Assembly (NCBI GenBank): GCA_034666985.1
Contig: JAXDKS010000043.1
Location: 124,001-188,000 of the forward strand
Length of the DNA stretch: 64,000 bases
Direction of reading: 5' to 3'
Origin: DATARR01 sp034666985
GTDB taxonomy: Bacteria > Acidobacteriota > Thermoanaerobaculia > Multivoradales > UBA5704
A program made the translations under genes and the position numbers. Shown piece by piece: positions 1 to 7,849 of the stretch. The notes under the pieces were generated by a model that was given only the letters and a program-made list of their open reading frames with translations, was not told the origin of the DNA and did not search any database. The number at the start of each line of letters is the position of its first letter. The stretch's first letter is position 1.

Positions 1-193
1 GGTGGGCATGGGTGACCACGACGGCGGTGAGCTCGGAGGGGCGGAACGGGAACGGCTGCCAGTTCCGCATCTCCAGCTCTTCGCCGCCCTGATAGAGACC
101 GCAGTCGACGAGGGCACGGTTCGAGCCCCAGTCGAGATGCGTGCAACTTCCTGTCACGACGCCACAGGCGCCGTAGAACGTCACGTTCGGCAT
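1..193 (-). CDS. beta-CASP/metallo-beta-lactamase-fold hydrolase, N-terminal fragment
   Basis: Only the first 64 codons are in the window; the gene runs off the left edge. The protein opens with MPNVTFYGACGVVTGSC, then LVDCGLYQGG, and reaches VVVTHAH at the edge. The GxVTGSxxL...DCGxxQG opening followed by T-H-A-H is the standard start of the YSH1/CPSF-like beta-CASP RNA-processing hydrolases, the THAH being the beginning of the zinc-binding HxHxDH motif. The rest of the active site and the beta-CASP domain cannot be checked here. The function (metal-dependent RNA or ester hydrolase) is inferred from the family. It is divergent from the downstream membrane-protein gene. Confidence 0.8.
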   Translation of the reverse strand, partial: MPNVTFYGACGVVTGSCTHLDWGSNRALVDCGLYQGGEELEMRNWQPFPFRPSELTAVVVTHAH

Positions 194-258
194 GGCTCCT
201 CCTGGCGCGCCCGAGTCTAGCACCCGGAAATCCCGTCCGAGCGGGCATGATTTCTGCT

Positions 259-270
259 ATCTATATAGAT
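259..270. promoter_or_regulatory. AT-rich palindrome in divergent intergenic region
   Basis: A perfect 12-nt palindrome (atctatatagat) is the only AT-rich stretch in the 149 bp between two divergent genes. It could be an operator or contain -10-like sequence for either side, but no convincing -35 partner is visible. Confidence 0.25.
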
Positions 271-342
271 CGTCTTGCCGGGAGTCGCCGGCACCCCTTC
301 TCATGACGTTCCCACCATCCCCATGGGATATGGAGGTTAGCG

Positions 343-732
343 ATGTCCAATATCAAGGAGGACCTCAAGGACAGTGCCGAAACGGCACGCACAGCGGTTT
401 CGGATGGCGTGGATGCCGCGCGCCAGCGGTTCCAGAAGCTCGGCGACGAAGTCCAGGACCGCTACAAGAAGGTCTCCGACGACGTCCGCAAGGGCGCTGA
501 GAAGGCTTCCAAGGAGATCCGCCGCGGTGCGGAGCGGGCGAAGGATACCTACGACGAGGTGTCCAAGAAGGCCGAGAAGAGCTACCGCCGCGTGAGCTCG
601 CAGGCGCAGAACGTGTCGCGGGAGGTCAGCCTCTATGTGCGGGACAATCCCGGCAAGTCGGTGCTCATCGCGGCCGGCGTCGGCTTCCTCCTCGGCCTGC
701 TGAGCCGGCGGGGTGGCAGGAGCGAGGAGTAG
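343..732 (+). CDS. DUF883/ElaB-YqjD-like membrane-anchored coiled-coil protein
   Basis: A 129-residue protein: about 95 residues of charged, Ala/Lys/Glu-rich amphipathic helix (repeated AETARTAV, AEKASKEIRR, AKDTYDEVSKKAEK) followed by one C-terminal membrane segment (VLIAAGVGFLLGLL) and a short basic tail RRGGR. This is the ElaB/YqjD/YtxH-like layout of inner-membrane-tethered, stress-associated proteins; in E. coli YqjD binds ribosomes. A good Shine-Dalgarno (ggaggt) lies upstream of the ATG. It is followed by an inverted repeat and then another small membrane protein. The architecture is seen; the role is only a family analogy. Confidence 0.75.
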   Translation: MSNIKEDLKDSAETARTAVSDGVDAARQRFQKLGDEVQDRYKKVSDDVRKGAEKASKEIRRGAERAKDTYDEVSKKAEKSYRRVSSQAQNVSREVSLYVRDNPGKSVLIAAGVGFLLGLLSRRGGRSEE

Positions 733-878
733 ACCCTCATCACCCCGGCCCTCTTCTCCCGTCCCCTCCCAACCCCCCTCACCGGGAGAAGAGGGAGAAC
801 AGCAAGAGCGCCCCAGCCAGGACCCCTCTCCCGGGGAGGGGGATGGGGTGGTCGGGAGAGGGGCAGGGGTGAGGGTCT
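733..878. repeat. imperfect inverted repeat (REP/MITE-like)
   Basis: The left end accctcatcaccccggccct is answered at the right end by the near reverse complement aggggcaggggtgagggt, and inner segments (ctcccg/cgggag) also pair, giving a long interrupted palindrome between two genes. The CCCTCACCCC...GGGGTGAGGG ends are characteristic of intergenic palindromic repeats in high-GC bacteria. It has no coding potential of its own and could also stabilise or terminate the upstream transcript. Confidence 0.6.
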
Positions 879-933
879 TGGGTGGGGGAGCTCTGAGGTG
901 TTCATATAAGCTACCGCCAAGGAGGAGATCGTC

Positions 934-1173
934 ATGGAGATCGTGGAGCGGGATTCGGTCGTCGACGAGCTGATCGACGAGATCGTGCCGGAAGGGTTGG
1001 ACTGGGAGCGGCTGGTGGTGACCTATCCGCTGCCGGCCCTGGCGCTGGCTGCAGTCGGCGGCTTCTTCCTGGGGCGCCGCCATGGGTCCGACATCCTCGC
1101 CGCCCTCTCCTCCTTCGCGGCGGCCCACGTCGCGGAGAACGTCCACCAGGTTCTGGGCCGGGAGCTGGGATAA
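934..1173 (+). CDS. small single-pass membrane protein, unknown function
   Basis: A 79-residue protein with an acidic N-terminus (EIVERDSVVDELIDEIVPEG), one hydrophobic segment (PLPALALAAVGGFFLG) ending in RR, and a short amphipathic tail. It is preceded by a strong Shine-Dalgarno (aaggaggag). It is probably co-transcribed with the metallophosphoesterase, which begins in the same frame immediately after its TAA. I do not recognise a family; the layout resembles small companions of DUF883-type proteins. Confidence 0.65.
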   Translation: MEIVERDSVVDELIDEIVPEGLDWERLVVTYPLPALALAAVGGFFLGRRHGSDILAALSSFAAAHVAENVHQVLGRELG

Positions 1174-1176
1174 GCC

Positions 1177-2106
1177 CTGCGCACCCTCCTCCATATCTCG
1201 GACGTCCACTTCGGACCGCCGCACCTCCCCCGGGTCTCCGAGGGAGTGCTGGAGCTCATCGACCGCCACCGCCCCGACTTCGTGGTCGTCTCCGGCGACC
1301 TGACGCAGCGGGCGAAGCCCGAGCAGTTCCAGCAGGCCCGCGCCTTCGTCGATCGCATCCCGGTGCCCAGCCTGGTGGTGCCAGGCAACCACGACGTCCC
1401 CCTCTACCGCGTCTGGGAACGGATCTTCGATCCCTTCGGCGCCTACAAGAAATACTTCAGCCCCGAGCTCGAGCCGGTCTACCAGGACGACGAGATGCTG
1501 GTGGTGGGGATCAACACCGCCTTCAACTGGACGATCAAGGACGGGCGCATCACCCTGCGCCGCCTGCTGGAGGTGGAGAAGATCCTGCGCTCCGTGCCGG
1601 ACGAGGTCTGCAAGGTGGTGGTCGCCCATCACCATCTGATCCCGCCTCCCAACTTCGGCACCCAGCGGGTGCTGGCCAACGCCTACGAGGCCATCGACCT
1701 GTTCTCCAGCGCCGGCGTCGACCTCATCCTCTCCGGTCACCTGCATCAGGCCTACATCGGCAACTCCGAGGAGTTCTACCCCAAGGGCCGGCCGCCGGTC
1801 GTCATCCTCCACTCGGGGACGACGACCTCCAACCGTGGCCGCGGTGGCGAGCGGGAGCGGAACACGTGCAACTGGATCCAGGTGGACCGCAGGTCCATGG
1901 TGGTCTCCCACTTCCGCTGGCACCGGGATCTCGAGCGCTTCGCCGAGCACAGCCGCCACTGGTACCCCCGCCAGGAGATGGTCCCCTACACCCTCGACGG
2001 CATCTCCCGCCAGAGCTGGAAGCTCGAGAGCTCCGGGGCGGAGTCGGAAGATCCCGTCCCGGCCCATCCGCCTACAGGGCGGCAGGCTCCGCCTCCTGCG
2101 CTATGA
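1177..2106 (+). CDS. calcineurin-like metallophosphoesterase
   Basis: The protein has the metallophosphoesterase motifs in order: LLHISDVHFG (D-x-H), VVVSGDLTQ (GD), VPGNHD (GNHD), VVVAHHH and SGHLHQAY (GHxH). The first motif lies upstream of the first in-frame GTG (1246), so a start there would remove two metal ligands. No ATG, GTG or TTG exists between the preceding in-frame TAA (1171-1173) and this motif. CTG at 1177, four nucleotides after that stop and preceded by gggag, is the simplest start, giving 309 residues. It is expected to hydrolyse phosphomono- or diesters (cyclic nucleotides or other) in the cytoplasm; the substrate is unknown. The CTG start is an inference. Confidence 0.8.
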   Translation: MRTLLHISDVHFGPPHLPRVSEGVLELIDRHRPDFVVVSGDLTQRAKPEQFQQARAFVDRIPVPSLVVPGNHDVPLYRVWERIFDPFGAYKKYFSPELEPVYQDDEMLVVGINTAFNWTIKDGRITLRRLLEVEKILRSVPDEVCKVVVAHHHLIPPPNFGTQRVLANAYEAIDLFSSAGVDLILSGHLHQAYIGNSEEFYPKGRPPVVILHSGTTTSNRGRGGERERNTCNWIQVDRRSMVVSHFRWHRDLERFAEHSRHWYPRQEMVPYTLDGISRQSWKLESSGAESEDPVPAHPPTGRQAPPPAL

Positions 2107-2132
2107 TCGGATCTTGAGCTCTGGAGGAACGA

Positions 2133-2438
2133 ATGGCCGAAGAAGAATCCGTGGAGTGGGAAATCGTCAAGGTCGTGGGCTCGCCGGAGGAGGCGACCAT
2201 CGTGGTGGGGTTCCTCAACAGCAGCGACATCGAGGCTGAGGCCGAATCCCTGCACGCCAGCGAGTTTCCGACCGATCTCGGGGAGCTGGCGGAGATCCGC
2301 ATCCGTGTGCCGGCCGGTCAGGCGCAGGATGCCCGCGCCCTGCTCGACTCGCGGGAGGACATCGCCACCGGCGACGAGGGGGCGCAATCCGGCGAGCCGC
2401 TGGACGAGGCGCCGGAAGAGGGCCAGGGCGAGCCGTGA
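2133..2438 (+). CDS. DUF2007-type small signal-transducing protein
   Basis: A 101-residue acidic protein. The core EIVKVVGSPEEATIVVGFLNS...IEAEAES followed by a beta-strand IRIRVPAGQAQDARALLD matches the DUF2007 pattern, a ferredoxin-like fold resembling P-II-type modules; the C-terminus is a disordered acidic tail. A good Shine-Dalgarno (ctggaggaacg) precedes ATG. Its TGA overlaps the GTG start of the protein kinase (GTGA), so the two are translationally coupled and may act together. Its biochemical role is unknown. Confidence 0.7.
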   Translation: MAEEESVEWEIVKVVGSPEEATIVVGFLNSSDIEAEAESLHASEFPTDLGELAEIRIRVPAGQAQDARALLDSREDIATGDEGAQSGEPLDEAPEEGQGEP

Positions 2439-4549
2439 ACGCGCTGGAGGGCGGTAGCTGCGTCGGCCGCTATCGCATCGTCAAGTTCCTGGGCGCCGGG
2501 GCCATGGGCGAGGTCTACCTCGCCGACGACCCGCAGATCGATCGCCAGTTGGCGATCAAGACCGTCCGCCTCATCGGCCGGCCCCAGGAGATCGACGACC
2601 GCAAGAAGCGCCTGCTGCGCGAGGCCCGGGCCGCCGGCCGCCTCCTGCATCCCCATATCGTCACCCTGTTCGACGCCGGGGAGGCCGAGGGGCTCCTCTA
2701 CCTCGCCTTCGAGTACGTAGAGGGCACGGACCTCGCCGTCCGCCTCGATTCGGAAGCGCCCCGTCTGAGTCTCCGCGAGGTCCTCCGCGTCGCTCGCCAG
2801 GCCGCCGAGGCCCTCGACTACGCCCACGGCCAAGGCATCGTCCATCGCGACATCAAGCCCAGCAACATCCTCCTCGACCGCGCCGGCCGGGTGAAGGTGG
2901 CCGACTTCGGCATCGCCAAGATGGCCGGGCAGAGCACCGAGCTGACCATGGCCGGCTCGGTGATGGGCAGTCCCCAGTACCTGTCGCCCGAGCAGATCAA
3001 GGGCGAGGACCTCGACGGCAGGAGCGACGTCTTCTCCCTCGGCGTCGTGATCTACGAGATCCTCTCGGGCAAGCGGCCGTTCGAGGGGGACACCATCACC
3101 ACCCTCGTCTATCAGATCCTGCACAAGGAGCCGCCGCCCATCTCCGAGTTGCGGGCCGTGCCGCCGCGCCTGGAGGCGCTGATGCGCCGCATGCTGGCCA
3201 AGGACCCCGGCGAGCGTCTGGCCGCGGGCGAGGCGGCCCGCGAGCTCGCCGTCATCGAGACCGAGCTGTCGGACGAGACCCTGTCGGCCCCGGCCGGCGC
3301 CGCCTTGCTGGAGGAGACGTTCGTCCTCCCCCGCAAGCCCTCCACCGGCGCTCCAGTGACGCCGCCGCCACCGTTCCTGTCCGGCGTGCCGCCCACGCGC
3401 AGCACGGTGCCGGCGTCGCCCGGCACCACGCCCAGCAAGCCTCCGCTTCCCGCGCCGCCCGCCTGGCAGACGCCGCCTGTCCCTATTCAGCCGGCTGCCT
3501 CCGTCAAGCCGGCCGTGGACGTTCCGGTTGCGCCCCCGGCGCCGGGCTCCAACCGGGTGGCGATCGGGATCGTGCTCGCCGTCGGCCTGCTGATGCTGGC
3601 GGCGGTGGGGGTCGGAGCCTGGTACGCCTACACGCACTGGGTGAAGCCCCGGCTGCAGGAGACCGTCGAGATATCGCAGACACCGCAGACACCGGCACAG
3701 CCGGAGGTCACGCCGATGCCGGTATCGTCGTCCTCCACCTCCTCTTCCATGCCGGTCAGCGTCACCCCTCAGTCCGCGCCGGCACCGCGGCCTGCGATCA
3801 CCCCGCCGGTCTCGACGACCCCGGCGCCGCGGCCGGCCGTGACGCCTCCGCCACCGGCTCCGGAGCCGCGCCTGCGTCCGGAGCCCACGCCGGCCCCTCC
3901 GGTGAACACCGAGCCGCTCCCCGCCCCCGCGCCGTCGACCCCCGACGAGAGCGAGCCCGAGCCGGCGGCGCCATCCGCGCCGTCCGCCGACCGCACCCTG
4001 CGCACGGGCCTCGAGGTGGCCTTCCACGTCACGCCGCCGGACGCCCACGTCCTGGTGGATGGGCGGGTCCTCGGTATCGCTCAGGACTGGAGTGGCCAGA
4101 AGGGCGCCCGGACCTTCACCTTCCCCGGACCGGGGACCTATCTGGTCAAGATCAGGGGGGATGGAATGAACGAGCTCAAGATCGCCGTCGAGGCCAGCGC
4201 CTCCGCCGGCATCACCCCCATCTACGCGAATCTCCGCCAGCGCGCCGCCGAACAGGTCGACGCCACCGACCTGCGGACCGTGCGGGTGCGCCAGGCCGTG
4301 GCCTTCCGCGGCGTGCCCCCCATGGCCGCCGTGCTGGTGGACGGCCAGCCGATGGGCCTGGCCCGGCGCTTCGGCGGCGGCTTCATGCATCCCAAGGAGT
4401 GGCTGGAGCTGCCCCAGGGCAAGCACCGGGTGTCGATCGTGGCACCCGGCCATCGCCGGCGGGACATCCTGGTCGACGTCTCGCCGACCGCCGATAAGGA
4501 CCGCGAGCGGATCGACGTGGTCCTGACGCAGGGAGGCGACGGTGACTAG
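2435..4549 (+). CDS. membrane-anchored serine/threonine protein kinase
   Basis: A Hanks-type kinase domain occupies roughly residues 10-280: glycine loop LGAGAMGEVYLA, catalytic lysine in LAIK, HRDIKPSN catalytic loop near 135, DFG near 158, and SPEQ as the APE motif. A Pro/Thr-rich linker leads to a single membrane segment (about 374-397) and another Pro-rich stretch. The extracytoplasmic part ends in two beta-rich PEGA-like repeats (VAFHVTPPDAHVLVDGRVLG and VAFRGVPPMAAVLVDGQPMG). The layout suggests an envelope-sensing receptor kinase. It starts with GTG overlapping the preceding stop and overlaps the M16 gene by 8 nt. Confidence 0.9.
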   Translation: MNALEGGSCVGRYRIVKFLGAGAMGEVYLADDPQIDRQLAIKTVRLIGRPQEIDDRKKRLLREARAAGRLLHPHIVTLFDAGEAEGLLYLAFEYVEGTDLAVRLDSEAPRLSLREVLRVARQAAEALDYAHGQGIVHRDIKPSNILLDRAGRVKVADFGIAKMAGQSTELTMAGSVMGSPQYLSPEQIKGEDLDGRSDVFSLGVVIYEILSGKRPFEGDTITTLVYQILHKEPPPISELRAVPPRLEALMRRMLAKDPGERLAAGEAARELAVIETELSDETLSAPAGAALLEETFVLPRKPSTGAPVTPPPPFLSGVPPTRSTVPASPGTTPSKPPLPAPPAWQTPPVPIQPAASVKPAVDVPVAPPAPGSNRVAIGIVLAVGLLMLAAVGVGAWYAYTHWVKPRLQETVEISQTPQTPAQPEVTPMPVSSSSTSSSMPVSVTPQSAPAPRPAITPPVSTTPAPRPAVTPPPPAPEPRLRPEPTPAPPVNTEPLPAPAPSTPDESEPEPAAPSAPSADRTLRTGLEVAFHVTPPDAHVLVDGRVLGIAQDWSGQKGARTFTFPGPGTYLVKIRGDGMNELKIAVEASASAGITPIYANLRQRAAEQVDATDLRTVRVRQAVAFRGVPPMAAVLVDGQPMGLARRFGGGFMHPKEWLELPQGKHRVSIVAPGHRRRDILVDVSPTADKDRERIDVVLTQGGDGD

Positions 4550-5858
4550 GCGTCCGTCCTCCCGTCACAGCCGGCCCCATCACGCCGTCCTGGAGGCGCC
4601 GCCGAGCCTCCGGTCGCTGCCCGGCGAGATCCGGCTGGAGCGCCTGGGCAACGGCCTCACCGTCTGCCTGCTCACCAACCGTCAGGCGCCGGTGGTGACC
4701 TCGGCGCTCTTCTACCGCGCCGGCACCCGCGACGAGCCGGTCGGGCATGGCGGCGTCGCCCACTTCCTCGAGCACATGATGTTCAAGGGCTCGGCGCGCT
4801 ATGGCCCGGGCGAGATCGACCGCATCACCCAGGCCCTCGGCGGAGTCAACAACGCCTTCACCAGCCACGACGGGACGACCTACTACTTCAATTTCGCCGC
4901 CGATCGCTGGACCGAGGCGCTGGCCATCGAGACCGACCGGGTCACCAGCCTCGCCCTCGACCCCGGGCAGGTGGCGAGCGAGCGGCAGGTGATCCTGGAA
5001 GAGATCGCCATGTACGACAGCGAGCCGTGGGACTCCCTGGAGATGGCCGTCCACGAGCGCCTCTTCGCCGGCCATCCCTACGGCCGGCCGGTGCTCGGCA
5101 CCCGCGACGAGCTGCTGGCCACCGACGGCGCGGTGCTGCGCGACTTCCACAGCCGCTTCTACCGGCCCGACAACGCCGTGCTGGTGGTGGCGGGCGACTT
5201 GGGCGACGAGGCGCTGGACGCGATCGAGCGCACCCTCGGCAGCCTCCCCGCCGGCGCCGGAGCGCGCCGCGGCCCGACGCCGCCAACCGTCCTGCCGTCG
5301 TCCCTCGTGCGCCTGGAGCGCCGTAAGGGCGAGGTAGCCCGCCTGCTCCTCGCCCTGCCCGCGCCCGCCGGCTCCCACCCCGACCATCCGCCCCTGCGCC
5401 TGGCCGCGATCCTGCTGGGCGATGGGCGGACGAGCCGCCTGCAGCACACCCTGGTCGAGGAGGAGCAGCTCTGCGTCTGGGCCGCGGCGGACCTCTCCGA
5501 GGGGCTGGACGCCAGCCTGATGACCATCGCCGTCGAGGTGGTGCCGGGCATCGAGCCCGCCCGGGTGGAGGCCCGCGTGCTGGAGCTGATCGCCGATCTC
5601 TTCCGCCACCCTCCGGGCGACGAGGAGCTGGAGCGCTGCCGGCAGATGGCCGCCGCCGACTGGGTGTTCGGCCACGAGAAAGTTCACCAGCAGGCCGTCT
5701 CCGCTGGCCTCGCCATGGCCCTCTTCAACCTCGAGCACCTCGACCGCCATCTGGACCAGATCCTCGCCACCGGCACCGATCGTCTCCTCGAGGTCGCCGA
5801 CCGCTACCTCCGCCCCGAGCGCGGCGGCGTGGCGGGGTGGTCGCTGCCGAAATCCTGA
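4542..5858 (+). CDS. M16-family zinc peptidase, catalytic subunit
   Basis: 438 residues with the inverted zinc motif HxxEH (HFLEH at about residues 71-75 in GVAHFLEHMMFKG) and the distal glutamate region VILEEIAMYDSEP, as in pitrilysin/mitochondrial-processing-peptidase-type enzymes. The two-lobed length (about 430) matches bacterial M16B peptidases that pair with an inactive partner. The GTG start overlaps the kinase gene by 8 nt. The next gene encodes the partner lacking HxxEH. There is no signal peptide, so it is likely cytoplasmic. The expected role is degradation or processing of peptides. Confidence 0.9.
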   Translation: MTRRPSSRHSRPHHAVLEAPPSLRSLPGEIRLERLGNGLTVCLLTNRQAPVVTSALFYRAGTRDEPVGHGGVAHFLEHMMFKGSARYGPGEIDRITQALGGVNNAFTSHDGTTYYFNFAADRWTEALAIETDRVTSLALDPGQVASERQVILEEIAMYDSEPWDSLEMAVHERLFAGHPYGRPVLGTRDELLATDGAVLRDFHSRFYRPDNAVLVVAGDLGDEALDAIERTLGSLPAGAGARRGPTPPTVLPSSLVRLERRKGEVARLLLALPAPAGSHPDHPPLRLAAILLGDGRTSRLQHTLVEEEQLCVWAAADLSEGLDASLMTIAVEVVPGIEPARVEARVLELIADLFRHPPGDEELERCRQMAAADWVFGHEKVHQQAVSAGLAMALFNLEHLDRHLDQILATGTDRLLEVADRYLRPERGGVAGWSLPKS

Positions 5859-7138
5859 TCCCTGACATCCTTGAAGACATTCCTGAAGACATCCGCGAAG
5901 ACATGACCTCGATTCCTACAGCGCTCCCCCCGCCCCCTCCGACAGTGCGGGTGCGGCGGGTGGAGGGCGCCCCGGTGGTGGCCATCCGTCTCTGGCTACA
6001 GGCCGGAGCGCGGGAGGAGACCCTCCCCGGGCAGGCCCTGGTGACCGGCCGCATGCTCGCCGAGGGGACGCAGGGACGCGACTGGCGGCGCATCGCCGAG
6101 GAGGCCGAGAGCAAGGGGATGGTCCTCCAGAGCCACGGCACCTTCGAGTCGATCGGCGTCTCCCTCGACGCGCTGGCGAAGGACTGGGAGCTGGCCCTGG
6201 ACTGGGCGGCCGAGCTCCTCCTCGATCCCGCTTTCCCCACGGACCGCTGCGCCTGGCTGGCGAAGCAGGCGGCGGCCGAGTTGGAGAGCCTGGCGGACCA
6301 GCCGGACGTCAAGACCGCCTGGGGATTCCTGGAGCAGCTCTACACCCCCCACCCCCGGAGCCGGCCGTCGCACGGCAACGAGGAGAGCCTCCTCGCCCTC
6401 ACCCCCGCCGATTGCGCCACCTTCCACCGCCGCTCGCAGGCCCACGGCATCCTGGCAGCGGTGACCGGCATGGTGGACGAGGACGCCGTGCGCGACCGCC
6501 TCACCGGCCTCCTCGGCGGCGCGCCGTTGGACGTCCAGCCTTTTCCCCCACCGCTGGCGCCCGTGGGCCTGGGTCCACGCCACCGGATCTCTCTGGAGTC
6601 CAGCGATCAGGCCCACCTCTACATCGGCCACCTCACTGTGCCCCGGCGGCATCCCGACTATGCCGCCCTGGAGTTGCTGGCGGTCGTCCTCGGCTCGGGC
6701 GCGGGCCTGACGGGGCGCATCCCAGCCCGCATCCGGGAGCGCGAGGGGCTGGCCTACACCACCTACGCCCAGACCGCGTCCGGCGCCGGTCTCGACGCTG
6801 GCCGTCTGGTCACCTACGTGGGCACCTCGCCGGCCACCGTCGAGCAGGCTGAGCGGGGAGTGGTGGAGGAGATCGCCCGCCTGGTGGAGCAGGGGATCGA
6901 GGACGCCGAGATGGAGGAGGCCCGCGCCTACCTCCTCGGCCGCGAGCCCTTCCGCCGCGAGACCGCCCGCCAGTGGGCCGACCTGCTCATCGAAGCCGAG
7001 GAGTACCACCTCCCCGTCGACGATTTCGAGCACCGCAAGGCCGAGCTCGAAGCCCTCGACCGCCCGACCGTCGAGGCGGCCGCCCGCCGCCACGTCCATC
7101 CCGAGGCGCTACGGGTAACGGTGGGGATGCCGGAGTAG
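5837..7138 (+). CDS. M16-family peptidase, non-catalytic partner subunit
   Basis: It has the same fold as the preceding protein (VVAIRLWLQAGAREE..., RIREREGLAYTTYAQ, a typical M16 C-lobe), but the HxxEH position reads LVTGRMLAEGT, so zinc binding is lost. That is the usual beta-type partner of bacterial M16B heterodimers. GTG 5837 overlaps the upstream gene by 22 nt; ATG 5903 is an alternative and would skip an N-terminal segment encoded by a 12-nt tandem repeat (DILEDIPEDIRED). The assignment is firm, the start is not. Confidence 0.85.
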   Translation: MVAAEILIPDILEDIPEDIREDMTSIPTALPPPPPTVRVRRVEGAPVVAIRLWLQAGAREETLPGQALVTGRMLAEGTQGRDWRRIAEEAESKGMVLQSHGTFESIGVSLDALAKDWELALDWAAELLLDPAFPTDRCAWLAKQAAAELESLADQPDVKTAWGFLEQLYTPHPRSRPSHGNEESLLALTPADCATFHRRSQAHGILAAVTGMVDEDAVRDRLTGLLGGAPLDVQPFPPPLAPVGLGPRHRISLESSDQAHLYIGHLTVPRRHPDYAALELLAVVLGSGAGLTGRIPARIREREGLAYTTYAQTASGAGLDAGRLVTYVGTSPATVEQAERGVVEEIARLVEQGIEDAEMEEARAYLLGREPFRRETARQWADLLIEAEEYHLPVDDFEHRKAELEALDRPTVEAAARRHVHPEALRVTVGMPE

Positions 7139-7150
7139 GTACCGTATACT
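7122..7150 (+). promoter_or_regulatory. candidate promoter for the sensor/kinase pair
   Basis: TATACT (7145-7150) matches five of six -10 positions, 76 nt upstream of the MEDS start. The -35 at 17-bp spacing (tgggga) is weak, so an activator may be needed. An imperfect palindrome ggtaccgtatac...gatacc overlaps the -10. Confidence 0.3.
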
Positions 7151-7225
7151 GTCGATACCACGGGGTCCACTCGCGAGACCCGACCCGCTTGGCTTCACAG
7201 GATCTTGCAGACAGGAGGACCCACG

Positions 7226-7849
7226 ATGAAACCGCAAGTGTGGCTAGCCGGGGCGGAGCTGAAGGGCTACCGTCACGTCTGCGCCTTCTTCCACACCCCC
7301 GACGAGCTGTATCAGGTCCTCCTTCCCTACATCCGGGAGGGGATCGAGCAGCGGCAGAAGGCCTTCCACATCATCGACCCCGACCGCCGTGGCGATCACT
7401 TCCAGCGCCTTCAGGGGGCTGGCATCGACGTCGACACGGCCGAGGGCAGCGGCCAGCTCGAGGTGCTCCCCTGGCAGGAGGCGTATCTGCGCGGCGGGCA
7501 TTTCGACCAGGACGCCATGCTCGCCCTGATCGAAGTGGTCCTGCAAAGGGGTAAGAGCGAGGGCTTCGAGCTGACCCGGCTGATGGCCAACATGGAGTGG
7601 GCGCTCGAGGACCGGCCGGGAGTGGACGATCTGGTGGAATACGAAACGCGGCTGAACTACATCCTTCCCAAGTACGACGACCCGGTCATATGAACGTACG
7701 ACTGCGCCAAGTTTGGCGCCGGCATCGCCATGGACATCTTGCGGACTCACCCGATGGTGATCATGGGTGGAATCCTCCAGGAAAATCCCTTCTTCGTGCC
7801 GCCTGACGAGTTTCTGCGCGAGTTGCGAGAGCGGCGCCAACAGACTTGA
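7226..7849 (+). CDS. MEDS-domain sensor protein with an in-frame TGA
   Basis: From ATG 7226 (Shine-Dalgarno caggagg) the protein reads as a MEDS (DcmR-sensory) domain: HVCAFFHTPDELYQVLLPYI..., AFHIIDPD, ELTRLMANMEWAL, ETRLNYILPKYDDPVI. A TGA then occurs at 7691-7693, but the same frame continues with TYDCAKFGAGIAMDILRTHP and GGILQENPFFVPPDEF up to a TGA at 7847. That is exactly the expected end of the domain. From memory, MEDS proteins usually have Cys just before the x-Y-D, which is where the TGA sits. Either it is Sec, a nonsense mutation, or a sequencing error. If translation stops at 7693 the product is 155 residues. The far TGA overlaps the kinase TTG start (TTGA), which favours the long frame being the real gene unit. 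MEDS domains are ligand/redox sensors attached to regulators. Confidence 0.75.
7691..7719 (+). promoter_or_regulatory. in-frame TGA with SECIS-like hairpin
   Basis: After TGA (7691-7693) and a 10-nt spacer comes a stem gcgcca (7704-7709)/tggcgc (7714-7719) with loop agtt. Published bacterial SECIS rules, as I recall them, ask for an upper stem of at least 4 bp, a short loop with G among its first two bases, and about 16-37 nt between TGA and loop; here the values are 6 bp, G second, and 16 nt. The fit is real but the rules are permissive, so chance hairpins in GC-rich DNA can satisfy them. Confidence 0.35.
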
